NCBI GenBank assembly: GCA_024653965.1
Contig: JANLGW010000074.1
Location: forward strand, 22,748 to 86,747
DNA length: 64,000 nt
From: Rhodospirillales bacterium
GTDB taxonomy: Bacteria > Pseudomonadota > Alphaproteobacteria > Rhodospirillales > Magnetovibrionaceae
Reading direction: 5' to 3'
Under the pieces are notes generated by a model. It did not search any database. It saw nothing but the letters and a program-made list of their open reading frames with translations, and was not told the origin of the DNA. Position 1 is the first letter of the stretch, and each line of letters starts with the position of its first letter. Shown here piece by piece: positions 1-7,378 of this stretch. Made by a program: the position numbers and the translations under genes.

Positions 1-18
1 CTAATAGTTAACTATCGA

Positions 19-37
19 TTTGAAAACAATTTTCAAA
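19..37. repeat. AT-rich inverted repeat at window start
   Basis: Perfect 8-bp arms (TTTGAAAA and TTTTCAAA) separated by CAA. It lies downstream of the ABC transporter ATPase gene, which is read leftward. No coding sequence is seen in bases 1-101. It could be a weak hairpin at the operon end or an operator for a gene left of the window. Confidence 0.4.
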
Positions 38-101
38 ATCGCCCTTAACATTAGTAATTACTGTTATTATCTATTTGGCGTTACTGAATAAAAAAAACGC
101 A

Positions 102-896
102 TCAGCTCAACAGCAACGCATCGTCATCGAGTTCGCTGCCGCGCACCTTTTCAAACATGTGCAACAGGTCTTCGACTTTAAGCCCATCGCGGTCATGGTC
201 TCGCACATCGAGCACCACCCGGCCTTCGTGCAGCATCACCGTGCGGTTACCGATATCCAGCGCCTGACGCATGGAATGCGTAACCATCAAGGTAGTCAGG
301 TTACGCTCGGCGACGATTTCGCGGGTCAGTTCCAACACGAACGCCGCCGTTTTGGGGTCGAGCGCCGCTGTGTGTTCATCAAGCAGCAAAATTTTCATCG
401 GTTGCAATGCCGCCATCAACAAACTGACCGCTTGACGCTGCCCGCCCGACAACAGTTCCATGCTGTCGCCCAAGCGATTTTCCAGACCTAAGTTCAGACG
501 CGCGATATGGGCGCGGAATTCTTCGCGCATGGCCGAACTGACCGACGCGCCAAAGCCCCGGCGTTTACCGCGCGCGTAAGCCAGTGCTAAGTTTTCTTCA
601 ATGGTCAAGTTGGCGCAGCTGCCGCCTAAGGGATCTTGAAACACCCTGGCTACCAGCCCGGCGCGTTTGGCGGTGGGCCACGCGGTAACGTCTTGATTAT
701 CGATCAGGATGGAGCCGCTATCAGGGCGCAATTCCCCCGCCAAGGCATTTAAGAATGTGCTTTTTCCCGCCCCGTTGGAGCCGATCACGGTCACAAAATC
801 GCCCTCGGGAATGACCAGATCGATGCCCCGCATGGCCGGAGTCTGCATGGGCGTACCGGGGTTGAAGGTAACGGCGAGTTGACGCGCTTCGATCAT
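102..896 (-). CDS. ABC transporter ATP-binding protein
   Basis: Cytoplasmic ATPase (264 aa) energising an uptake transporter. It has a Walker A motif (GSNGAGKST, residues 39-47), the LSGGQ signature near 149-153, Walker B with catalytic Glu (LLLDE, ending at 174) and an H-loop histidine (VTHSM). The open frame extends far upstream, but the ATG at 894-896 overlaps the permease stop as ATGA and directly precedes the first conserved beta strand, so it is taken as the start. It is the last gene of the operon binding protein-permease-ATPase. The permease and binding protein resemble the family that includes the tryptophan transporter TrpXYZ; the true substrate cannot be read from sequence. Confidence 0.93.
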   Translation of the reverse strand: MIEARQLAVTFNPGTPMQTPAMRGIDLVIPEGDFVTVIGSNGAGKSTFLNALAGELRPDSGSILIDNQDVTAWPTAKRAGLVARVFQDPLGGSCANLTIEENLALAYARGKRRGFGASVSSAMREEFRAHIARLNLGLENRLGDSMELLSGGQRQAVSLLMAALQPMKILLLDEHTAALDPKTAAFVLELTREIVAERNLTTLMVTHSMRQALDIGNRTVMLHEGRVVLDVRDHDRDGLKVEDLLHMFEKVRGSELDDDALLLS

Positions 897-1786
897 GGCG
901 TGCTGCCCTTTTTGCGAAATGGCATACGCACGCCGGGCAATACCATGGCCAGCGTCACCAACACCGCCGTGATCAGGTTCAAATCCTGCGCCTGCAGTCC
1001 GAGCAGATCGGCGTTGAGCGCCCCCGCCACGGCCAAACGGTAAACGATGGAACCGATGATGCACGCGAACGTCGCCCGCCATACCGCGCGGGTGTTGATC
1101 AGTGCCTCGCCGCCAATTACCGCAGCCAGACCGACGACGATCACGCCGACGCCCAGCGTCACGTCCGCCGCCCCCTGACTTTGCGCGAAAAAGGCCCCGG
1201 CAAGCGCCACCAGCGCGTTGCTCAACGCCATACCGCCCAGAATGTAACGATCGGTGTGAATGCCTTGCGCGCGCGCCATACGCGGATTGACTCCGGTGGC
1301 GCGCATGGCCAGGCCCACTTCGGAATTCAAAAACCAATCCAGCGCCAGCTTTACGCCCAACACCAACACCGCCAAGGCGATGGGCAAGACCACATAACTG
1401 GGCATGCCCAGCGCCTCAAGCGGCGTGAACACCGTTTTTTCGCCCAGCAGCGCGACGTTGGGGCGGCCCATGATGCGCAGATTGATCGAATAGAGCGCGA
1501 TCATGGTCAAGATCGATGCCAGCAAATGAAGAATCTTGAGACGCACGTTGAGCCACGCCGTCACCATGCCCGCCCCTGCCCCGGCCAGCGCGGCGGCCAG
1601 ACTGGCAAAGTACGGGTCAACCCCCGTCACGATCAGGCTGGCACACACCGCAGCGCCCAACGGAAAACTGCCGTCGACGGTCAAATCGGGAAATTGCAGT
1701 ACCCGAAACGACAGATAAACGCCGAGCGCGACCAAGGCGAACAACAGTCCGACCTCGATCGCGCCCAGGAATGCAATTTGGCTCAT
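893..1786 (-). CDS. ABC transporter permease
   Basis: Integral inner-membrane permease (297 aa) with about eight hydrophobic segments, of the branched-chain-amino-acid-permease-like superfamily. The N-terminus is itself a membrane segment. It lies between the substrate-binding protein gene (28 bp upstream) and the ATPase gene, which it overlaps by 4 bp, so translational coupling is likely. Together the three genes form a complete importer of the ABC_sub_bind type. Substrate unknown; aromatic amino acids or related small metabolites are plausible from the family. Confidence 0.92.
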   Translation of the reverse strand: MSQIAFLGAIEVGLLFALVALGVYLSFRVLQFPDLTVDGSFPLGAAVCASLIVTGVDPYFASLAAALAGAGAGMVTAWLNVRLKILHLLASILTMIALYSINLRIMGRPNVALLGEKTVFTPLEALGMPSYVVLPIALAVLVLGVKLALDWFLNSEVGLAMRATGVNPRMARAQGIHTDRYILGGMALSNALVALAGAFFAQSQGAADVTLGVGVIVVGLAAVIGGEALINTRAVWRATFACIIGSIVYRLAVAGALNADLLGLQAQDLNLITAVLVTLAMVLPGVRMPFRKKGSTP

Positions 1787-1814
1787 GGTGAAGTTGCCCC
1801 GGTGTTATCCAATG

Positions 1815-2783
1815 TTATTGGATGACTTCCTTGGCTTCGGCGATCAAATCAGGGCTAAGCGTAATACCTTGGGCCTTGGCGGCGCTCAGGTTCACGGACA
1901 AATCCGACTTGGCCACGCCTTCGACCGGCATATCGCCGGGCTTCGCACCGCCCAGAATCTTTACCACCATCTGCCCGGTCTGACGCCCGACATCGTAATA
2001 ATCGAACCCCGCCGCCGCAACCGCGCCGCGTTTAACGGAATCGGTATCGCCCGCAAGCACAGGAATGGACGCTTCGTTGCCGACCTTGACCACCGCTTCA
2101 AACGCCGACACCACGGTGTTGTCGGTGGGAATGTAAATGGCGTCGACCTTGCCCACCAAGGAACGCGCCGCAGCCAGTACATCGCCGGACTTCGTCGCGG
2201 CGGCGACCGTTACGCTCATGCCCACCTTGGGCGCTTCGATTTCGATCAGGTTGACCAAAGAAACCGAGTTGGCTTCGCCGGGATTGGTGATTACGCCCAA
2301 ACGCGTGGCTGTCGGCACGACACGTTTGACCAGCGCCATGTGCGCGGCAATCGGCGTCATATCGGTAACGCCGGTGACGTTGGCGCCGGGATGCATGGCG
2401 TCAGCCACCAGCTTTGCGCCGACCGGATCGGTGACCGCGCTGAACACCACGGGAATGGTGCTGGTGGCAGCGACCATCGTCTGCGCCGACGGCGTGGCAA
2501 TCGCGACGATCACGTCCGGCGCGTCGCCGGAAAATTTCTTGGCGATTTGGGCCGCCGTAGCGGCATTGCCCTGCGCGCTTTCATAGGACCACTTCAAGCC
2601 GTTACCTTCGCTAAGCCCCGCCTCGGCCAGCACATCCTTAACACCTTGGCGCACCGCATCGAGCGCCGGATGCTCAACAATTTGCGTCACGGCGACGTGT
2701 TTGTCCGCCGCCCAAGCCAACCCCGACACACCCAACGAAACCGCAGCAGCCAGCGCCGCCGCTCCCAACCGCATCCTCTTCAT
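1815..2783 (-). CDS. ABC transporter substrate-binding protein (ABC_sub_bind family)
   Basis: Periplasmic receptor (322 aa) of the importer encoded downstream. Residues 1-26 form a typical Sec signal peptide ending in AWAA. The mature part has the two-lobed pattern of the TrpX/YtrA-type ABC substrate-binding family (for example the VAVTQIVEHPALD start and the GVTDMTPI hinge region). It is the first gene of the operon; a short inverted repeat about 70 nt upstream may be regulatory. Ligand unknown. Confidence 0.9.
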   Translation of the reverse strand: MKRMRLGAAALAAAVSLGVSGLAWAADKHVAVTQIVEHPALDAVRQGVKDVLAEAGLSEGNGLKWSYESAQGNAATAAQIAKKFSGDAPDVIVAIATPSAQTMVAATSTIPVVFSAVTDPVGAKLVADAMHPGANVTGVTDMTPIAAHMALVKRVVPTATRLGVITNPGEANSVSLVNLIEIEAPKVGMSVTVAAATKSGDVLAAARSLVGKVDAIYIPTDNTVVSAFEAVVKVGNEASIPVLAGDTDSVKRGAVAAAGFDYYDVGRQTGQMVVKILGGAKPGDMPVEGVAKSDLSVNLSAAKAQGITLSPDLIAEAKEVIQ

Positions 2784-2853
2784 CGTGCTTCCCCTTCAAA
2801 AAAACGATCCTTAAAGCCTAACCAAAGATCAGCGAATGATCATCCCCAAACTG

Positions 2854-2868
2854 TATGCATTTTGCATA
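2854..2868. promoter_or_regulatory. Inverted repeat upstream of ABC operon
   Basis: Perfect palindrome TATGCA-TTT-TGCATA in the AT-rich stretch about 70 nt before the binding-protein start. The position suits an operator; no regulator is assigned. Confidence 0.35.
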
Positions 2869-2977
2869 ATTTTTAAGGCCGCACCCACTGCAAGTGCGAT
2901 GGGAAACCGGCGCGTATAGGACCGTGCGGATACGCCCTGATGAGTGGGTGTCCGATGATTGAGAGAATTGCCGACAA

Positions 2978-3370
2978 TCAGTAGCCGCTACGCACCGGAC
3001 CATCCAACGCGACGCCCTCTTCGAGGAACGACCACAGCAGCCGGGCAAAAACCTCCGGCACCAGCACGGTATGGAAGTTTTCGAGATCTTGAAGTTTGTC
3101 GCGAATGGATTGGCGCACACTGGGCACGCCGGTCAAATCAAATATGATGTCGACCGTCTCACCCAATTTTACAATTTCCAAAGCGTCGGTATAAACCGGA
3201 ACTCCGTCGGCGGCGAACTTCTTGGCCGCTGGAGAATTAGGATCCCGCTCCGCCACAGCAACAATCTTAATTGGCTTGCCCCCTTCTTTGATGTGCGCCG
3301 CCAATGAATTCGTAAATTGTTGACCGATGCGGCCCAGTCCCAACAAAGCAACGTTGATCGTCCCTGGCAT
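2978..3370 (-). CDS. Short NAD(P)-binding Rossmann protein
   Basis: A 130-aa protein beginning with a Rossmann dinucleotide-binding fingerprint (GLGRIG, residues 10-15) and a second strand with AERDPN, like the N-terminal domain of homoserine dehydrogenase or GFO/GAPDH-type oxidoreductases. The catalytic C-terminal domain is absent, so it is either a stand-alone nucleotide-binding protein or a truncated enzyme. The ATG at 3370 is chosen because AGGGAGG lies 7 nt upstream; the open frame reaches 3439. It is divergent from the flavoprotein gene. Role unknown. Confidence 0.7.
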   Translation of the reverse strand: MPGTINVALLGLGRIGQQFTNSLAAHIKEGGKPIKIVAVAERDPNSPAAKKFAADGVPVYTDALEIVKLGETVDIIFDLTGVPSVRQSIRDKLQDLENFHTVLVPEVFARLLWSFLEEGVALDGPVRSGY

Positions 3371-3433
3371 ATTATCATCCTCCCTTATCGTTGATGGCAT
3401 GAGCCTAACCAATTCTCCCCATCTTTGATATAG

Positions 3434-3452
3434 CGACAAGGAAAATGTCGCA
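3434..3452. promoter_or_regulatory. Inverted repeat in divergent promoter region
   Basis: GCGACA and TGTCGC separated by 7 nt, midway between the divergent Rossmann-protein and flavoprotein genes. Candidate operator only. Confidence 0.3.
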
Positions 3453-3559
3453 TTACGCGCATTTTAAATGCTTTGCCGAAACGCAGCCCCCTGCAATACC
3501 TTAGGCGAATGTCCTTAGGCAGGCTTGGCGGACCTCTGGTCTTCGGTTATACCTCGCCC

Positions 3560-4732
3560 ATGCAAGAGCAAGACGTCATTATCATCGGCGCAGGTGCTGC
3601 GGGCCTCATGTGCGCTGCACAAGCGCAAAAGCGCGGACGCCGGGTGCTGGTGCTCGATCATGCGGCCAAGGTCGGCGAGAAAATCCGCATTTCCGGCGGC
3701 GGACGCGCCAACTTCACCAACCTTTACGCTTCGCCGTCCGACTATTTGTCGGACAATCCGCATTTTTGCGTCTCGGCGCTGAAACGCTTCACCCAGACCG
3801 ATTTCATCGCCTTGGTGGAAAAACACGCCATCGCCTATCACGAACGCGATCACGGCCAGCTCTTTTGCGACGGCTCCGCGCAGCAACTCATCGACATGTT
3901 GTTGACCGAGGCCGAGGGCATTACGCTGCAGACCGCGACAACCGTCACGGGCGTCAGCAGAGACCTACAGGGTTTCCAGGTGCAAACGGATAAAGGCACC
4001 TTCAGCGCGCCCGCCCTGGTGATCGCCACCGGTGGGCCATCGATCCCCAAGATCGGCGCAAGCGGCTTTGGCTACGCAATAGCCAAACAATTCGACCTCA
4101 TCGTCATCGAACCCCGGCCAGGGCTGGTGCCCTTGACGTTCGATCCTGAAACCCTGTTCAAGCTCAACGGGCTGGCGGGCGTATCGCTGGACGCCACGGT
4201 ATCGCTCGGCAAGGTCCGTTTTACCGAAGCCTTGCTGTTTACCCACCGGGGCCTTAGCGGGCCAGCAATTTTGCAAATTTCTTCGTATTGGCGGGCTGGC
4301 GATACAATCACCATCAACCTGCTGCCCGGCGTCGATACCTATGAGCGTCTGAAGACCGCCAAGGTCGAAACGCCCAGAAAAGAGGTGCGCACCGCATTGG
4401 CCCAATGGCTGCCCAAAAGTCTGGCGCAGAAGCTGGCGGCGTGGGCGGACTGCGACGGTCGTCTGGCTGAAACACCCGACAAAAGCCTCAGACGCTTAAG
4501 CGAACACGTCAACGCCTGGCGCGTGACGCCCAATGGGTCAGAAGGCCTGCGCACGGCGGAAGTCATGGTGGGCGGTGTTGATACCCGGGAATTGTCGTCC
4601 AAAACCATGGAAGCCCTAAAAGTGCCTGGCCTGTATTTCATCGGCGAAACCGTCGATGTCACCGGGCACTTGGGCGGCTTCAACTTCCAATGGGCGTGGG
4701 CATCGGGCCATGCCTGCGGGCAAGCGGTTTAA
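3560..4732 (+). CDS. HI0933-type FAD-dependent oxidoreductase
   Basis: Flavoprotein (390 aa) of the HI0933/BaiN/YhiN family. The N-terminal FAD-binding motif GAGAAGL (about residues 9-15) is followed by ISGGGRANFTN, a family hallmark, an ATGG motif in the middle, and a C-terminal GG motif (HLGGFNFQWAWASG). The start at 3560 is chosen because the FAD fold begins immediately; the frame extends to 3473. Physiological substrate is unknown for most family members. The stop overlaps the convergent peptidase gene by 4 bp. Confidence 0.88.
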   Translation: MQEQDVIIIGAGAAGLMCAAQAQKRGRRVLVLDHAAKVGEKIRISGGGRANFTNLYASPSDYLSDNPHFCVSALKRFTQTDFIALVEKHAIAYHERDHGQLFCDGSAQQLIDMLLTEAEGITLQTATTVTGVSRDLQGFQVQTDKGTFSAPALVIATGGPSIPKIGASGFGYAIAKQFDLIVIEPRPGLVPLTFDPETLFKLNGLAGVSLDATVSLGKVRFTEALLFTHRGLSGPAILQISSYWRAGDTITINLLPGVDTYERLKTAKVETPRKEVRTALAQWLPKSLAQKLAAWADCDGRLAETPDKSLRRLSEHVNAWRVTPNGSEGLRTAEVMVGGVDTRELSSKTMEALKVPGLYFIGETVDVTGHLGGFNFQWAWASGHACGQAV

Positions 4733-5694
4733 ATGCTTTGATGACACGCTGGCGCCGCGCGAACCGTCGCAAGCGTATCGTTCGATATGGCGAGAAACGG
4801 CCCCCCCGCCGCCACGGCAGCCTCAGCCATTGTTTCGGCTTGCCTGCATTTTTTGCGTTCCAGTAAAACGTTGGCCAAGTTGTTCAGGATGATGGGATCG
4901 TTTTGATCTAGGTTGTATGCGTGGGTCAATACACTTTCGGCATCCGCCCAAACGCCCTGGGTGATCAACACATTGGCCGTAGCGATCAGCGGGGCTGTCG
5001 CCTCTGGCCATTTAAGAATCGCGGTGCGGTAAGCCATTAAGGCATCATCCAAACGACTAACCCGTTCAAGCCCGAGGGCGGCTTCAAGCCACGAAACCAT
5101 AGAGGCACTCTGCGGCACGGGGCCTTCCGGCTTGGCAACAACGATGCCCCAGAACTCGGCGCGCCGCCACGTGTGCTCAAGGGTTTTCATATCGATCATT
5201 TCACGCTCGATCTCACCCGAACGCAGCACAACGGTCCGTGCCTTCAAGTCATAACCAACCAGCACGGCGTAATGCCATTGCGGCATGAATTCCAATGAAA
5301 GATTTTGCAAAACTAATACAGGATTGCCATCAGCGACTTCGCGAATACCATTAACCATGCCCGCGACGGGAATGGCCAAACGGCCATGCCGCCGGGTGCC
5401 GGTTAAAATTTCCGTTTGTAACGTGCCCTGCCGCCCTGGCGTGTAAATCGCCTGCGCAAGCCCGTCGGGGGTCGTATCAACCCCGCTATCTTTAAGCGCC
5501 GTTGCCAAAGCAGCGGGGCCGCAGAAATATTCAGTTTGCGCAAAGAACGGAACGTCGCGAAGTTCCGCCATCACAGGCAAATCGGGCGGTGGGGCCGCCG
5601 TTAAGCTCTGCGTGATGGGCGTCGCCGCACACCCCGCCAAAGCCACAGCAACCCCCACCGCCGCAATTAAGCGAACAGATCGTCTCACCATCAT
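4729..5694 (-). CDS. PA2778-family C39-like cysteine peptidase lipoprotein
   Basis: Predicted exported lipoprotein (321 aa). The N-terminus has a signal with lipobox LAGC. Residues about 45-190 form a C39-like papain-fold peptidase: FCGPAALATAL supplies the candidate catalytic Cys and HYAVLVGYD the catalytic His. Residues about 200-310 are TPR-like helical repeats (asparagine-rich NNLANVL element). It follows the small membrane protein gene at 5715-6134 by 20 bp, and the two form the PA2778/PA2779-type pair seen in many proteobacteria. Likely periplasmic; substrate unknown, and the neighbour is an obvious candidate partner. Confidence 0.82.
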   Translation of the reverse strand: MMVRRSVRLIAAVGVAVALAGCAATPITQSLTAAPPPDLPVMAELRDVPFFAQTEYFCGPAALATALKDSGVDTTPDGLAQAIYTPGRQGTLQTEILTGTRRHGRLAIPVAGMVNGIREVADGNPVLVLQNLSLEFMPQWHYAVLVGYDLKARTVVLRSGEIEREMIDMKTLEHTWRRAEFWGIVVAKPEGPVPQSASMVSWLEAALGLERVSRLDDALMAYRTAILKWPEATAPLIATANVLITQGVWADAESVLTHAYNLDQNDPIILNNLANVLLERKKCRQAETMAEAAVAAGGPFLAISNDTLATVRAAPACHQSI

Positions 5695-5714
5695 CGCGAC
5701 CGACCTTAGTTCGA

Positions 5715-6134
5715 TCAGCCGGGGTTCGCCGAACCCTTATTGGTGAAACCGAACACATGGGTAAAGCCAAGCAGATCGGTGATCAACAAGACGATAAAGA
5801 TCAGCACCGCAGCGCCAACGATGGTTCCTAAACCTTGACCTGCGGGCGAACTTTGAATGCGACCAGCCAAATCTGCAACTTCGGCGTCACTCAGCGCGGC
5901 AACACGTTGGGTGGCCTCGTCCGGATTCACGCCTAAGCTTTTGAATTGAGCACGAACGTCTTCACGGTTCATGAAAGCTTCCACGGTGGACCGGGAATCA
6001 GCCGCCGACTGACGCTCCAACACCTGTTCGTTGCCAATCACGCTTGCCATTGCAGGCACGATGGGCACAACGGATTGTACAAAGGAAGCGATGACCAGAA
6101 CTGCAACTGATTTCGATTTTATGTTATTGAACAT
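5715..6134 (-). CDS. PA2779-family exported membrane protein
   Basis: A 139-aa protein with an N-terminal signal or anchor (about residues 8-30), a helical central part with conserved-looking NREDVRAQFKSLGVNPDEA, and a C-terminal hydrophobic segment (about 107-125). Function is unknown; family members sit beside C39-like lipoprotein peptidases as here, suggesting a substrate or partner. The ATG at 6134 is preferred to an upstream TTG because a GGAGG sits 8 nt before it. The upstream 150 bp is very AT-rich and probably holds the promoter. Confidence 0.78.
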   Translation of the reverse strand: MFNNIKSKSVAVLVIASFVQSVVPIVPAMASVIGNEQVLERQSAADSRSTVEAFMNREDVRAQFKSLGVNPDEATQRVAALSDAEVADLAGRIQSSPAGQGLGTIVGAAVLIFIVLLITDLLGFTHVFGFTNKGSANPG

Positions 6135-6311
6135 AACGGCGTCCTCCAAGTTAATGCATAAATAATCATGATACTTTTATTGATTGTTGTATATTGAATT
6201 GTTTTATACGTAACTCATTGTTATTTATACATAAAATATACATATAGGTAATAACCCTTAGTCGCAATATATGTATTGAAATCCTCTGATGCCTGTATTT
6301 ACGGCCAAAAC

Positions 6312-6343
6312 AAAAACCCCGCCCGGTTGCCCAGGCGGGGTTT
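6312..6343 (-). terminator. Rho-independent terminator after rpe
   Basis: On the minus strand AAACCCCGCC pairs with GGCGGGGTTT and is followed by a T run. It lies 21 nt beyond the rpe stop. Confidence 0.85.
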
Positions 6344-6364
6344 AACGCAGCCGTTTAAGGCTGA

Positions 6365-7024
6365 TTACTTAGAATAGGAGTCGCGGATCGCCTTGATGGT
6401 GGCGACGTAATCGTTGCCCTTAAACACCGCCGAACCCGCCACTAGGCAGGTCGCGCCCGCATCCACCACCGATTTGGCGGTGTCTTTGTTGATGCCGCCG
6501 TCGACCTGAATGTCGATCGGGCGACCGTTGATCATTTCCTTAACCGCGCGGATCTTGCCCAGCGCCGAAGGAATGAACGACTGCCCACCGAAACCGGGGT
6601 TGACGCTCATGATCAGCACCATGTCCAACTGGTCGATGACGTTTTCCAGCACGTTCACAGGGGTATGCGGGTTCAGCGACACACCGGCCTTTTTACCCAG
6701 CCCCTTGATCACCTGAATGGAACGATCCAGGTGTTTGTCCGCTTCGGCATGAACCACGATCTGATCCGCGCCCGCCTTGGCATAATCTTCCAGGAACGGC
6801 TGCGCCGGATCGATCATCAGGTGCACGTCGAAAAACTTTTTGGTCCACGACCGGATGCACTTGATCACCGGCGGCCCGAACGTCAAATTCGGCACAAAAT
6901 GGCCGTCCATCACGTCGATGTGGATCCACTCCGCACCGGCTTCATCAACGGCTTTGACTTCCTCACCCAAGCGCGCGAAGTCGGCGGACAGGATGGAGGG
7001 AGCGATTTTAACGGTATTGGTCAT
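6365..7024 (-). CDS. rpe: Ribulose-phosphate 3-epimerase
   Basis: Interconverts ribulose 5-phosphate and xylulose 5-phosphate in the Calvin and pentose phosphate cycles; cytoplasmic. The protein (219 aa, usual length) has the diagnostic [10 protein letters not shown] start, the [17 protein letters not shown] metal/active-site segment, [12 protein letters not shown] and QVDGGI phosphate-binding strand. The ATG at 7024 has AGGAG 7 nt upstream; longer versions of the frame lack homology. It is the last gene after cbbM-cbbQ-cbbO, separated by 354 bp that contains a strong hairpin, so it may have its own promoter. Confidence 0.97.
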   Translation of the reverse strand: MTNTVKIAPSILSADFARLGEEVKAVDEAGAEWIHIDVMDGHFVPNLTFGPPVIKCIRSWTKKFFDVHLMIDPAQPFLEDYAKAGADQIVVHAEADKHLDRSIQVIKGLGKKAGVSLNPHTPVNVLENVIDQLDMVLIMSVNPGFGGQSFIPSALGKIRAVKEMINGRPIDIQVDGGINKDTAKSVVDAGATCLVAGSAVFKGNDYVATIKAIRDSYSK

Positions 7025-7093
7025 TAAATTCTCCTGCTGGAGTGGGGCGTCTTGCAGCAACGAAACGTGCAAACAACGGGCTCTGTTTGAAGA

Positions 7094-7122
7094 GAAGGCC
7101 CCCGCCAAAGACGGGGGCCTTC
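7094..7122. other. Strong hairpin in the cbbO-rpe gap
   Basis: Perfect 11-bp stem (GAAGGCCCCCG / CGGGGGCCTTC) with a 7-nt loop. Neither strand has a good T run, so it may be a weak terminator or an mRNA-stabilising structure between cbbO and rpe. The rest of the 7025-7378 gap shows no gene. Confidence 0.5.
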
Positions 7123-7378
7123 CGGGTGGTTTCGGGATAGGTGCGAGCGGACCTCCCCAGGTTTACTCGTCGCCCAAAACCACCACAATCTGTGATCGCC
7201 GCCAATCAGTTACGCATATAAGACCGGAATTTCCCGATCCTCACGCATAGCGGAACATCTTTGACCTGTTTACGGCGAATTATGGGGTAAGTCAATTGCA
7301 CTTAGTTCACGCAGGCTGGAAAAATCGCCGTTTCCGAGCCAATTTTTCACCCACCCACTACCCTTTTGGGGCGGTAGA

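Noticed and set aside
1..101. Partial gene at the left edge
   Set aside because: AT-rich with stops in all frames; no coding signal.
897..1337. N-terminal extension of the ABC ATPase frame
   Set aside because: It overlaps the permease gene in another frame and has no ATPase homology; the true start is at 896.
7094..7122. Terminator after cbbO
   Set aside because: Strong stem but no T run on either strand, so it is listed only as a hairpin.
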